This document shows, piece after piece, positions 1 to 8,476 of a DNA stretch of 64,000 nucleotides. The position numbers and the translations under genes were made by a program. Source of the stretch: Haloplanus sp. HW8-1 (GTDB lineage: Archaea > Halobacteriota > Halobacteria > Halobacteriales > Haloferacaceae); assembly GCF_023703795.1 (NCBI RefSeq), contig NZ_CP098518.1, positions 3,286,001 through 3,350,000 on the forward strand, written 5' to 3'. Positions within the stretch are counted from its first letter, which is position 1. Every line of letters begins with the position of its first letter. The notes beneath the pieces were generated by a model that did no database searches, was not told where the DNA came from, and worked only from the letters and a program-made list of their open reading frames with translations.

Positions 1-366
1 AACCGGACGAACGGCGGCGTGGCGATGGTCGGCGACGGCGTCAACGACGCCCCGGCGCTCGCGGCCGCGACGGTCGGCGTCGCGATGGGCGCCGCGGGCA
101 CCGACACCGCCATCGAGACGGCCGACGTGGCGCTGATGGGCGACGACCTGACGCGACTGCCCTACCTCGTCGCCCTCGCCCGGAAGGCAAACGGCGTCAT
201 CAAGACGAACATCTGGTCGTCGTTGGGCGTGAAACTGGTACTCGCCGCGGGCGCGCCCCTCGGCCTCGTGGGCGTCATCCACGCCGTCGTGATCGGCGAT
301 ATGGGAATGAGTCTCGCCGTGACGGGCAACGCGATGCGGCTGGCGAACGTCGAGCCGGGGGAGTGA
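1..366 (+). CDS. C-terminal end of a heavy-metal P-type ATPase (partial)
   Basis: The frame is open from the first base, so the gene starts outside the window; the GTG at 19 is internal. The visible 121 residues contain the hinge motif [10 protein letters not shown] of P-type ATPases, followed by the ATVGVAMG and TADVALM segments and two C-terminal membrane helices. This is the end of the P domain and the last two helices of a P1B-type pump exporting Cu, Zn, Cd or a similar ion. Metal specificity cannot be read because the CPx helix lies upstream. Confidence 0.95.
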   Translation, partial: NRTNGGVAMVGDGVNDAPALAAATVGVAMGAAGTDTAIETADVALMGDDLTRLPYLVALARKANGVIKTNIWSSLGVKLVLAAGAPLGLVGVIHAVVIGDMGMSLAVTGNAMRLANVEPGE

Positions 367-450
367 CCGCCGTTACGGCGCCGGACGATACGGCCGTCCG
401 ACCGACTGCGGCGTCACTGCTGTGTTCAGAGACGGAGCAAGAGTGAGACG

Positions 451-486
451 GTGCGATTTTCGAGTGCTCGATGCTCGAAATCACAC
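451..486. repeat. Near-palindromic inverted repeat between ATPase and psiE-like genes
   Basis: GTGCGATTTTCGAG (451-464) faces CTCGAAATCACAC (474-486) across a 9-base spacer. The arms match except for one extra T and one substitution. It lies about 35 bases upstream of the TATA box at 521 and about 85 bases after the ATPase stop. It could be a regulator operator or an RNA hairpin; nothing decides between these. Confidence 0.5.
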
Positions 487-520
487 GCCCCGACGTTGGG
501 ACCCGCCCCGGTCCCGTCGC

Positions 521-529
521 TTTTATATC
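521..529 (+). promoter_or_regulatory. TATA box of the PsiE-like gene
   Basis: TTTTATATC is centred about 26 bases before the GTG start at 551, the spacing of haloarchaeal leaderless promoters. It supports choosing GTG 551 as the start. Confidence 0.65.
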
Positions 530-550
530 TCGGAACGGTAGTTTCGCGGC

Positions 551-1084
551 GTGTCGCGCGACGACGGGAACGCGAACGGAAGCACCGAGGGTGACGAGCC
601 ACCCACGGAGTCGCTCGATCCCGAGGGCCGCGAGACCTCGGTCGGATCGAGTTGGGTGGCCGACGCGACCAATCGGTTCATCCACGGCGTCGAACTCGTC
701 GCGGCCGCCGTCTTCGCCCTCCTCTTTGCCATCGGCGTCGTCGACCTCGTGATACAGATCGTCCAGGCGGCCCTCGCCGGACGGATCACCGACCCGCTCG
801 TCGTCATCGGCTTCATCGACACTGGTCTCCTCCTCCTCATCATCGTCGAAGTGTACGAGACGGTCATCGCCTACACCGAGGAGAGCGAGACGCGACGGAT
901 CGTTCGTCTGGTTATCTACACCGGCGTCATCGCGATGGTGCGAAAGACGATCATCTTCCGAACCGGGGAGTACGCGACGTCACAGGACGCCCTCTTTGCC
1001 GCCATCGCGTACACCATCCTCATCTTCGGTCTCGTCGCGTTGCTCCTCGTCGAACGCGGGCAGGGCGAACGACTCCTGAACTGA
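551..1084 (+). CDS. PsiE-like integral membrane protein
   Basis: 177 aa from GTG 551. An acidic, polar N-terminus of about 45 residues precedes four hydrophobic helices. The segment with VEVYETVIAY and RRIVRLVIYTGVIAMVRK resembles the phosphate-starvation-inducible PsiE family (family recognition by eye). The function of PsiE is unknown; this is a cytoplasmic-membrane protein. The frame agrees with the TATA box at 521. It stands between the metal ATPase and a hydrolase with no clear operon partner. Confidence 0.8.
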   Translation: MSRDDGNANGSTEGDEPPTESLDPEGRETSVGSSWVADATNRFIHGVELVAAAVFALLFAIGVVDLVIQIVQAALAGRITDPLVVIGFIDTGLLLLIIVEVYETVIAYTEESETRRIVRLVIYTGVIAMVRKTIIFRTGEYATSQDALFAAIAYTILIFGLVALLLVERGQGERLLN

Positions 1085-1119
1085 CGCGGGCTTTTGTGCC
1101 TGCGGCCGTACGCCCGGAC

Positions 1120-2007
1120 GTGACCGACCCCGTCCGTCCGCGTCCGTCCGAAGGCGAGTCGACCGTCGTCGAGAGCAACGGCGTTCGCCTCCACGTCGTC
1201 CGAACCGGTCCGCCCGACGGGACGCCGGTCCTACTCTTGCACGGCTTTCCCGAGTGCTGGTACGGGTGGACGCCGGTGGCCGGTCACCTCGCCGACGCGG
1301 GCTACCGCGTGCTCGTTCCCGACCAGCGCGGGTACAACGCCAGTGAGAAGCCGTCTGGCGTCGGCGCCTACCGGCTCCCGACGCTCGCCGCGGACGCCGC
1401 GGGCGTGTTGGACGCCGTCGATATCGGGGCCGCTCACGTCGTCGGTCACGACTGGGGGGCTGCGGTGGCCTGGTGGCTGGCGCTCGATCACCCCGACCGG
1501 GTCCGATCGCTCGCGGCGCTGAACGTCCCGCATCCGACCGTGATGCGGCGGACGCTCGGCCGGTCGTGGGACCAGCGCCGCCGGAGCTGGTATTTCGCCG
1601 CCTTCCAGGTGCCACGCGTCCCCGAACTGGTCGCGAAGGCGGGGAACTACCGCCTCTTCGAGCGGTCGATGCGAGAGTCGAGTCGTCCGGGGACGTTCGA
1701 CGACGCCGACTTCGAGCGATACCGGGCGGCGTGGCGACAGCCCGGGGCGCTCACCGCCACGGTGAACTGGTATCGGGCGGTGGCACGGTACCCCCCCGAC
1801 GAGCGCACCGATCCGGTCGAGCCGCCGACCCGCGTCGTTTGGGGTGCGCAGGACCGCTTCCTCCGGGCGACGATGGCAAGGGAGAGCGTCGCCTACTGCC
1901 GGGACGGGCGGGCGATCCTGCTCGACGACGCCACCCACTGGCTCCACCACGAGTTCCCCGACCGGGTGGCCGGCCACCTGCGGGACGGGTTCGAGGCGGC
2001 GGACTGA
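1120..2007 (+). CDS. Alpha/beta-fold hydrolase, epoxide-hydrolase-like
   Basis: 295 aa from GTG 1120. HGFPE at residues 41-45 forms the oxyanion region, GHDWGA carries the nucleophile Asp111, WGAQDRF supplies a likely acid and ATHWLHHE the catalytic His. An Asp nucleophile with HGxP is characteristic of epoxide hydrolases and haloalkane dehalogenases; the substrate is unknown. The start was chosen because TTTTGTG at 1092-1098 lies about 25 bases upstream; GTG 1096 is an alternative that would add eight residues. Probably cytoplasmic. Confidence 0.88.
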   Translation: MTDPVRPRPSEGESTVVESNGVRLHVVRTGPPDGTPVLLLHGFPECWYGWTPVAGHLADAGYRVLVPDQRGYNASEKPSGVGAYRLPTLAADAAGVLDAVDIGAAHVVGHDWGAAVAWWLALDHPDRVRSLAALNVPHPTVMRRTLGRSWDQRRRSWYFAAFQVPRVPELVAKAGNYRLFERSMRESSRPGTFDDADFERYRAAWRQPGALTATVNWYRAVARYPPDERTDPVEPPTRVVWGAQDRFLRATMARESVAYCRDGRAILLDDATHWLHHEFPDRVAGHLRDGFEAAD

Positions 2008-2123
2008 CCTGCGAGGCCGGGGACTGGACGCCGAACGGGTGACGGCGGTGACGGCCGGGGATCGCGGCCGGCGTGACCGGCGGGAGCGCCACGCCTTTGA
2101 CCCACGCGCGGCGAGCGACGGGT

Positions 2124-3128
2124 ATGCCGGATCTCGGAAAGATCGACCGCGGCGTCTTCGAGCGACACGTCCGACCGCGGCTGGGTGCCGACCGCGACGA
2201 CGTGCGCCTCGGCCCGACGCCGGGCGTCGACTTCGGTCTGCTCGACGTGGGCGACCGAGTCGTCGCCATCGCCACCGACCCCGTCTCCATCCTCCCGGCT
2301 CTCGGCTTCGAGCGTGCCGGGCGGTTCGCCCTCGACGTCGTCCTCGCGGACGTGGCGGTCAGCGGACTGGCGCCCTCGCATCTCGCCATCTCCTTCTCGC
2401 TGCCGCCGTCGATGAGCGACGACGACTTCGCGGCGGCGTGGGAGGGACTCCACGCGGAGGCCCGCGACCTCGGCGTGAGCGTCGTCACCGGCCACACTGC
2501 CCGCTACGAGGACTGTTCGTTCCCGTGGGTCGGCGGCGCGACGGCGCTCGCCATCGGCGACGCCGCGGACGTGGTCCGCCCGGACGGCGCCCGTCCCGGC
2601 GACGATTTGGTGGTGACACGGGGGCCGGCCGTCGAGACGACCGGATTGTTGACGACGCTCTTTCCCGAGCGGATCGACCTCGACCCGGAGACGCTGGCGA
2701 CGGCCCAGGAGCGACTGGCCGAGGCGAGTTGCGTCCGCGACGCCCTGACCGCCGCGGCCGCGGGGCCCGTGACCGCCATGCACGACGCCACCGAGGGCGG
2801 CCTCCACGGCGCACTCGTCGAGATGGCACGGAGCGCGGGCGTCCGCCTCGACGTCGAACGGGACCGCGTTCCGATCCGTCCCGGAGTGCTGGCGACGTGT
2901 CGCGCCCTCGATATCGACCCGTGGACCGCCACGACGTCGGGATCGCTCGTCGCGACAGTCGATCCCGCGGGGACCGACGACGTGCTAGCGGCCCTCGACG
3001 ACCGAGGTACGGCCGCCGCCCGCGTCGGCCGCGTCGTCGAGGGTGAGGGCGCCTTCGTCGACGGCGAACGGGTCGAGGCGCCGACGGTCGACGCCTCGTG
3101 GGCGGCCTACTCCCGGCTCTCGACCTGA
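2124..3128 (+). CDS. AIR synthase-related protein, HypE-like
   Basis: 334 aa from ATG 2124. The N-terminal AIRS-type domain has the ATDPVSILPALGFERAGRFALDVVLADVAVSGL pattern (first part of it ATDPVSI); the C-terminal half has MHDATEGGLHGALVEMARSAG split as MHDATEGG and GALVEMA. These are hallmarks of the PurM/HypE/SelD/ThiL superfamily of ATP-binding enzymes. It looks closest to HypE, but no other hydrogenase maturation genes are visible and the HypE C-terminal Cys is absent. It probably activates an unknown substrate with ATP. The true role is uncertain. An upstream GTG/ATG at 2073 is possible but lacks promoter spacing. Confidence 0.85.
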   Translation: MPDLGKIDRGVFERHVRPRLGADRDDVRLGPTPGVDFGLLDVGDRVVAIATDPVSILPALGFERAGRFALDVVLADVAVSGLAPSHLAISFSLPPSMSDDDFAAAWEGLHAEARDLGVSVVTGHTARYEDCSFPWVGGATALAIGDAADVVRPDGARPGDDLVVTRGPAVETTGLLTTLFPERIDLDPETLATAQERLAEASCVRDALTAAAAGPVTAMHDATEGGLHGALVEMARSAGVRLDVERDRVPIRPGVLATCRALDIDPWTATTSGSLVATVDPAGTDDVLAALDDRGTAAARVGRVVEGEGAFVDGERVEAPTVDASWAAYSRLST

Positions 3129-3187
3129 CCGGTGGGGCGGGACGGCCGCCGTCGACGGTCGACACGGGAGAACCGAAAGGACGGAAC

Positions 3188-3763
3188 TCAGTCGAAGTCG
3201 CGGCGCATGGCGATTTCGAACCACGGACAGAGCCGGAGCTGTCGGTACCACGCGGGGTGGTCGTGGAGGTGGTCGTAGTCCACCCACAGGCGGCCGGCGA
3301 CCTCCGCCTCGTCGGGATCGAGCGACGTATCGTCGAGCGTACACTGCAGGACGGAACAGACCTCCCACTCCAGGCCCGCGTTCTCGTAGTAGCGCTTGTA
3401 CTCGAACTTGTCCGTCACGCGGAGGTCGTCGTACTGTTCGGTGGTGACGCCGAGTTCGTCGACGAGGCGCTGGCGCGTGGCCTCCTTCTGGGTCTGGCCC
3501 GGGCGAGGGTGGGAGGCGACGGTGCCGTCCCAGTGGGTGTCCCAGAGGCGCTTGTCCGGCGCGCGCTGGGCGAGAAGTACTCGGCCCTCGCCGTCGAAGA
3601 CGAGGGCGGTGAAGGCGCGGTGGCGGACGCCGTCCCCGGTGTGTGCGTCGAGGCGGTTGACCGTTCCCTGTTCCTGATCGTCGGCGTCGACGGCGATGAC
3701 CTCCTGTTCGGCGTTGGGATGTCGTTCCGACGCCCCGGCGTCGCCGCCCTCGTTCGCAGGCAT
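3188..3763 (-). CDS. idi: Isopentenyl-diphosphate delta-isomerase type I-like (Nudix)
   Basis: 191 aa. The Nudix fold is clear: HWDGTVASHPRPGQ leads into QKEATRQRLVDELG, and WEVC supplies the downstream Glu. The family interconverts IPP and DMAPP for archaeal lipid and carotenoid synthesis. Compared by eye with E. coli Idi (SVCGHP), the catalytic Cys position is Ala here (TVASHP), so true isomerase activity is not assured. A TTAG-type TATA lies near 3790. Other isoprenoid genes in the window are the polyprenyl synthase at 29.7 kb and hmgA at 42.5 kb. Confidence 0.85.
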   Translation of the reverse strand: MPANEGGDAGASERHPNAEQEVIAVDADDQEQGTVNRLDAHTGDGVRHRAFTALVFDGEGRVLLAQRAPDKRLWDTHWDGTVASHPRPGQTQKEATRQRLVDELGVTTEQYDDLRVTDKFEYKRYYENAGLEWEVCSVLQCTLDDTSLDPDEAEVAGRLWVDYDHLHDHPAWYRQLRLCPWFEIAMRRDFD

Positions 3764-3808
3764 GGCCGACGTTGCGTGAGGGAGGCTAATGGCGTCTTCG
3801 GTGCGCGG

Positions 3809-4747
3809 TCAGACTGCGCCCGTCGCGGAGAGGTACTGGGCGCCGAACAGCACGGTGTTGTAGAGCCCGTGGACGAGGGCGGGGACGACGAGGTTGCGAC
3901 TCCGCTCGTAGAGGTAGCCGAGGACGAGTCCGAGGGTGGCGGCGACGGTGACGTAGGGGACCCGCGAGCCGCCGCCGCCCGTGAGCGCGATCCAGTGGAC
4001 GAGGCCGAACAGGACACTGGAGAGGGCGATGGCGACTGCGGGCCCCCAGGTCCGCCGGAGGATGCCCTGGACGCCGCCCCGGAAGACGAGTTCCTCGAAC
4101 GGGCCGACGAGCAGGACGGCGACGGGGATCATATAGAGGAAGTAGCGGGGGTCCTGCTGACCGGTGACGACCACCTGGTTCTGGGCCACCTCGACGCTGA
4201 GCGCCGTCAGCAAGCGCGCGATGACGATCTGGGCGCCGACGAGGGCGACGACGCCGACGGCGATCAGGCCCACCTGACGGAGGGACGGTCGGCTGATCCG
4301 CACGAGATCCCAGTCCCGCGTGATCGCGAGGTAGCCGCCGACGGCGACGCCGAAGCCGACGAACTGGAGGACGGCGCCGACGACCCGGTACTCGAGGGTG
4401 CCACGCGTGAGGAGGCCGGCCGCGGTCAGCGCGTTCGCCCCGAGGCCGACGACTGCCGTCGCCGTGAGGAAGGCGGCGAGAACGAGCAGGAGGCTCCGGA
4501 GGAGGTCCCGCCCTCTGGCGGCGAGCGGCGCGCGTCGTCGCTCGGCCGCGGCCGGGAGGGCGCCGAACCGGTCGCGGCGGAGGTAGTAGCCGGCGGCAAA
4601 GACCAGCCCGAGGACGAGGGTCGCCACCGCGAGGACGGCCGCGTGATCGCTCTCTCGGAGCGACGCGTCCTGATGAACGAGCGTCGCGAGCACCAGCCCG
4701 CCGAGCAGGTGGAGCATCGCCCCCAGCACGAGGAGGTCGTTGACCAT
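3809..4747 (-). CDS. CPBP-family intramembrane metalloprotease
   Basis: 312 aa with about eight membrane helices. The three family motifs are present in order: EELVFRGG (EExxxR), FGLVHW (FxxxH) and HGLYN (HxxxN) near the C-terminus. CPBP/Abi proteins are glutamate-type membrane proteases related to Rce1. In archaea their substrates are unknown. It sits between idi and pgi on the same strand, with 45 bases to idi; no functional link is evident. Confidence 0.9.
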   Translation of the reverse strand: MVNDLLVLGAMLHLLGGLVLATLVHQDASLRESDHAAVLAVATLVLGLVFAAGYYLRRDRFGALPAAAERRRAPLAARGRDLLRSLLLVLAAFLTATAVVGLGANALTAAGLLTRGTLEYRVVGAVLQFVGFGVAVGGYLAITRDWDLVRISRPSLRQVGLIAVGVVALVGAQIVIARLLTALSVEVAQNQVVVTGQQDPRYFLYMIPVAVLLVGPFEELVFRGGVQGILRRTWGPAVAIALSSVLFGLVHWIALTGGGGSRVPYVTVAATLGLVLGYLYERSRNLVVPALVHGLYNTVLFGAQYLSATGAV

Positions 4748-4776
4748 ACCGGCCCCAATTGGCCCGAGAGTAAGTA

Positions 4777-6063
4777 TCAGTCGATGACCAACCGCCGTTT
4801 CTCGCCCACTGCGTCGGCCTCGGGGAAGTCACCGCCGCCGAGCAGGCCGCGGGCGGCGCGTTTCCCCCACTCCACCGCCGGCTGGGTGAACGTCTCGACG
4901 CCGGCGAGTTCGCCGTACATGACACAGGCCGCCTCCATTCCGTAGAGCAGTTCGCCCACGCCGTGTGCGTCCACGCGGTCGATTTCGATCCGGACGTTCG
5001 GACAGTTCGCGGCGGCGAGACTCGCCTCGGTCGCCCGGAACTCCGCGTCGAGTAGGCTCCCGAGGCTCCTGCCGCCGAGATACGCGAGACCCTCCAGATC
5101 CGTCTCCGGGATCGGCTCCTCGGGGCGGTCCAGCGGGCGGACGAGCGTCACGACTTTGTCCCGAGGGCCGGCGCGGTAGAGCTGCAACTGGGAGTGCTGG
5201 TCGGTCGCGCCGAGCGCGCGGGCTGGCGTCTGGCCGACGGCGTCCTTGCCGAGGCTCTCGGCCCACAGTTGAGCGAACCACTCGGCGAAGGACTCCAGCG
5301 ACTCCGCGTAGGGCATCACGGCGTTGATCCCGGCGCCCCGGCGCTCCAGCGCGTAGCAGGCGGCGCCGTAGGCGTAGGCGGGCGACTCGAAGAGCGACCC
5401 CGCGAGCCGGTCGGCCTCGGCCCGGGCGCCGGCGAGGAGCGCGTCGAGGTCGCCGCCGCCGAGGGCGACCACCGGAAGGGCGACCGTCGAGAGCGCCGAG
5501 AAGCGTCCGGGGACGCCCGCGGGCACGTCGAGGGCAGGCAGGTCGTGGCGCTCGGCGAGGCGGCGGAGGTTGCCCTCGGGGCCCGTCGTGACCAGCGTGC
5601 GTTCGGTCCAGTCGACGCCCGCGTCGGCCATCGCCTTCCGGACGACCAGGAAGTTCGCCAGCGTCTCCGCGGTCGTCCCGGAGCGGGAGACGACGTGGAC
5701 GACGGTGTCGGCGAGGGGAACCGCATCGAGGACGGCGCGGACGCCGGCGGGGTCCACGTTGTCGAGGACGTGGTGGTCGACATCGGCGCCGAACGCGTCG
5801 ACGAGCGTCGCGGCGCCGAGGGCGCTCCCGCCGATGCCGACGGTCAGGACGGCCGCGGGGGCATCGAAGCGATCGACCGCGGCGCGGACGACGTCCGGGT
5901 CGGCGGTGGTCGGCAGGTTCAGCGCCGCGTAGCCGTGTTCGGCGTCGGCGCGGCCGCGTTCGATCCGGTCGTGGGCGGCGGCGACGCGGTCGTCCAGTCG
6001 CTCCAGTGCCTCGCGGGTGAGTCGGGGGTCGGCGCCGAGTGCGTTGCCGAGGTCGACGTGCAT
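4777..6063 (-). CDS. pgi: Glucose-6-phosphate isomerase
   Basis: 428 aa from ATG 6063. It interconverts glucose-6-phosphate and fructose-6-phosphate in gluconeogenesis and sugar catabolism. SIS-type signatures are visible: TVGIGGSALGA, VVSRSGTTAET for phosphosugar binding, then PYAESLESFAEWFAQLWAES and ATDQHSQLQLY holding the conserved catalytic His. The length fits haloarchaeal PGI. The start is supported by TTTTGC about 25 bases upstream. The frame stays open far upstream but without sensible protein. Confidence 0.96.
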   Translation of the reverse strand: MHVDLGNALGADPRLTREALERLDDRVAAAHDRIERGRADAEHGYAALNLPTTADPDVVRAAVDRFDAPAAVLTVGIGGSALGAATLVDAFGADVDHHVLDNVDPAGVRAVLDAVPLADTVVHVVSRSGTTAETLANFLVVRKAMADAGVDWTERTLVTTGPEGNLRRLAERHDLPALDVPAGVPGRFSALSTVALPVVALGGGDLDALLAGARAEADRLAGSLFESPAYAYGAACYALERRGAGINAVMPYAESLESFAEWFAQLWAESLGKDAVGQTPARALGATDQHSQLQLYRAGPRDKVVTLVRPLDRPEEPIPETDLEGLAYLGGRSLGSLLDAEFRATEASLAAANCPNVRIEIDRVDAHGVGELLYGMEAACVMYGELAGVETFTQPAVEWGKRAARGLLGGGDFPEADAVGEKRRLVID

Positions 6064-6140
6064 GCCCAAACCGGGGTCGCGCGCCAGCAAAACCGTTTCC
6101 CGTTCGGTACGCGTTTCTCGGCTCGAAGCGTCGAGGTGGG

Positions 6141-6147
6141 GTTTAAT
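6141..6147 (+). promoter_or_regulatory. TATA element of the DUF3592 gene
   Basis: GTTTAAT is centred about 28 bases before ATG 6172, consistent with a leaderless transcript. Confidence 0.5.
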
Positions 6148-6171
6148 GAGCCGACGCGATTCGCATCGTTC

Positions 6172-6633
6172 ATGGAGATCAACGGTCCATCGAGCCGTCT
6201 CGGGATCGCCATGCTGTTGCTCGTGGGCCTCGCGTCGATCGGGTACGGGGCCTACAGCTACAGTACACAGTCCGCGGCCCTCGACTCCACCGAAGAGGTG
6301 ACCGTCACCGTCACCGAGACGTCGGTGGCGAAAGACGGCGGCAAGACCGTCTCGTACGAGCCGCGGGCGACGTTCGAGTACACGTACGGCGGCGAGCGAC
6401 ACACCGCCTCGAACGTGTATCCGGGGACGCTCGGCAAGGACTTCGACACGGCGGAGGCGGCCAGAGCCGAACTGGAACCGTACGAACCGGGCGAGACGGC
6501 GACCGCGTACGTGCCGACCGACGACCCCGGGAACGCCTTCCTCGAACACGAACGCTCCACCAAACCCCTCCTCCTGATCGGTGCCGGCGTCTTCTTCGCG
6601 CTGAGTGCGGTGTACTCGGGGATTCGGAACTAG
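6172..6633 (+). CDS. DUF3592-type membrane protein
   Basis: 153 aa. An N-terminal helix (GIAMLLLVGLASIGYGAY) and a C-terminal helix (LLLIGAGVFFALSAVY) flank an extracytoplasmic beta-rich domain. The YTYGGERHTAS and YEPGETATAYV segments are typical of DUF3592. No enzymatic motif is seen; the function of the family is unknown. Its end overlaps the convergent neighbour's stop by four bases. Confidence 0.75.
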   Translation: MEINGPSSRLGIAMLLLVGLASIGYGAYSYSTQSAALDSTEEVTVTVTETSVAKDGGKTVSYEPRATFEYTYGGERHTASNVYPGTLGKDFDTAEAARAELEPYEPGETATAYVPTDDPGNAFLEHERSTKPLLLIGAGVFFALSAVYSGIRN

Positions 6634-7376
6634 ACGCCCCACCGCAGGTAGACCATCACGACGACGATGGCGAGTTGGAAGAGCCCCTGTAGTCCACTGA
6701 GCCGGGCGTTGCGCATCCCGATCCGACTGACGACCTCGGGGTCCGGATCGCCGGACTGGAGCTGCCGGTAGATCCGCACCTCGCCGGGGAGGAGGACGCC
6801 GAACCCGAGCACCGTGAGGACGGTGACGATGGCGAGCGCGAGGGCGATCGTCGGGCGCGTCATGCCGAACGCGGAGGCGGTGACGGCGAGGTAGGCGCCG
6901 CCGCCGAGGAGGGCAACGGCGAAGGCGGCCAGCCACCGCGGATCGTCGAAGGCGTCGAACTGCCAGCCCAGCAGGAGGAGCGCGGGGACGGTCGTGGCAA
7001 GGGTCAAGAGGGCGATCCAGGGGGCGGCGTGTGGGAACAGTCCCATGCGCTCGGCGAGGGTGACGCCGCCGCCGATGGTGACGAGCGCGAGCGACGGCAT
7101 CAGGAAGGCCATCTTGGGGGTGAACCGCTCGAAGACGCTCGCGCGCGCCTCGACGGAGAGGCCGCCGAGCACCGGCCCGAGGACGATCGCCATGAAGAGG
7201 TCGATGCCCGTCCACAGCACGCCGGCCATCACGTGGACGTAGCTGTGCTGGACGATCGGTGCGAACGCGAGCGCGTAGACGAGGGCGGCGACCGGTACCG
7301 CGACGGCGCCGACGGCGAAGGCCGGATTCGCTCGATTCCCCATGCCCCGAATCGTTCCCCGAACGGTCGCTGCCAT
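6630..7376 (-). CDS. Multi-pass membrane protein, CopD-like
   Basis: 248 aa from ATG 7376, with about seven or eight membrane helices. HSYVHVMAGVLWTGIDLFMA resembles the His-rich helix of the CopD/DUF2269 group of membrane proteins; this is a loose match by eye. TTTTGA at 7401-7406 gives leaderless promoter spacing to ATG 7376; ATG 7343 is an alternative start 11 codons in. Role unknown, possibly heme- or copper-linked. Confidence 0.7.
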   Translation of the reverse strand: MAATVRGTIRGMGNRANPAFAVGAVAVPVAALVYALAFAPIVQHSYVHVMAGVLWTGIDLFMAIVLGPVLGGLSVEARASVFERFTPKMAFLMPSLALVTIGGGVTLAERMGLFPHAAPWIALLTLATTVPALLLLGWQFDAFDDPRWLAAFAVALLGGGAYLAVTASAFGMTRPTIALALAIVTVLTVLGFGVLLPGEVRIYRQLQSGDPDPEVVSRIGMRNARLSGLQGLFQLAIVVVMVYLRWGV

Positions 7377-7416
7377 GTGGGTGGCGACCGGCCGAGCGGT
7401 CAAAAGCGTTGGTCCA

Positions 7417-8373
7417 TCAGAGGAGGGCGCCGCTCCGGAGCAGCGCGATCAGGAGGGTCAACACCGGGACGCTCGCGAGCGTCGTGACGAAGATGGTCAT
7501 GGTGAGATACTCGGAGGCGGAGAGCCCCTCGCGCTCGGCCACGTCGCTGTACGAGAGGGTGAGCGCGAGGGGGATGAGCGCGACGGGCGTCGCACACAGC
7601 AGGACGAACACCCGAGCGACGGGGACGTCGCCGAACGTGCCCAGCGCGAGCGCGACGCCGAGGCCGACGAGCGGTGCGACGAACAGTTTGATGACCGCCG
7701 GACGGATCACGCGGCCGACGCTGGCGTACTCCAGACCGTACAGCTGGATGCCGACGATGACGAGCATCAGCGGGATGGAGGCGTCGCCCACGAGGCTGGT
7801 GGTCGACATGAACGTACCGCCGGGCGGCGGTGCGACACCGAGCAGGCGGACGGCGGCGGCGGCGGCGACGGCGTAGACGAGCGGGAGGCGGAAGATCTCC
7901 TTGATCGCGCCGATGCCGGCCTCGCCGCCGCCGCGGGAGGCGACGTAGACGCCGAGGGTGTACATCAGAAACGACTGGGTCGTCATGTAGATGACGGCGG
8001 TCGTCCGGCCGATGTCGCCGAAGGCGAACTCCGCGAGGGGGATGCCGTAGAACCCCACGTTGGGGAGCGAGCCCGCGAGGACGTCGGCGCTCCGGTAGGG
8101 TTCCGGGACGCCGAGCAGGCGGTCGGCGAGTTCGGTGAGGGCCATCATTGCGGCGACGAACAGCACCACGCCGGCGACGAGGGTGGCGACGGTGTCGCCG
8201 CTCAGCGACGTCGTGGCGACGCTGTGGAAGACGAGCGCAGGCAAAAAGAGATAGAGCGCCACCCGGTTCAGCGGCTCCACCTCGACGTCGAGGACGGCCG
8301 CGAGGAGGCACCCGAGCCCCATGACCGAGAGGATGGGGAGGACCGCGGAGGTGAACGCGGAGACGAGGGACAT
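7417..8373 (-). CDS. AEC-family transporter
   Basis: 318 aa from ATG 8373, about ten membrane helices in two five-helix halves. FLPALVFHSVATTSL and the GSLPNVGFYGIPLAEFAFG region (first part GSLPNVGFYGIPL) match the auxin-efflux-carrier/AEC family, which moves organic anions or similar solutes. The substrate is not predictable. It is divergent from hisS, with about 100 bases between starts. An in-frame start 26 codons upstream adds a non-hydrophobic, implausible extension. Confidence 0.88.
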   Translation of the reverse strand: MSLVSAFTSAVLPILSVMGLGCLLAAVLDVEVEPLNRVALYLFLPALVFHSVATTSLSGDTVATLVAGVVLFVAAMMALTELADRLLGVPEPYRSADVLAGSLPNVGFYGIPLAEFAFGDIGRTTAVIYMTTQSFLMYTLGVYVASRGGGEAGIGAIKEIFRLPLVYAVAAAAAVRLLGVAPPPGGTFMSTTSLVGDASIPLMLVIVGIQLYGLEYASVGRVIRPAVIKLFVAPLVGLGVALALGTFGDVPVARVFVLLCATPVALIPLALTLSYSDVAEREGLSASEYLTMTIFVTTLASVPVLTLLIALLRSGALL

Positions 8374-8476
8374 GGACGGGGAGAGGCCACCCGGGAGGCT
8401 CAACCTCCGTGTGGGAGCAAGAGATTCCGATACCGAAAGGGCAGGTTTCAAGCGCGGCGGGCGCCGACGACGCGGT

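Noticed and set aside
2124-3128. Selenophosphate synthetase (SelD)
   Set aside because: It is in the same superfamily, but the N-terminal Cys/Sec and glycine-rich loop of SelD are absent; HypE-like is the closer fit.
3098-4945. Plus-strand open frame of about 615 codons opposite idi and the CPBP protease
   Set aside because: It is the antisense of real genes with clear motifs. Long antisense frames are usual in GC-rich DNA and its protein is Glu/Asp/Gly/Arg-rich without any domain.
6064-7215. Extension of pgi upstream of ATG 6063
   Set aside because: The frame is open but covers other genes; ATG 6063 has a promoter at the right distance and matches normal PGI length.
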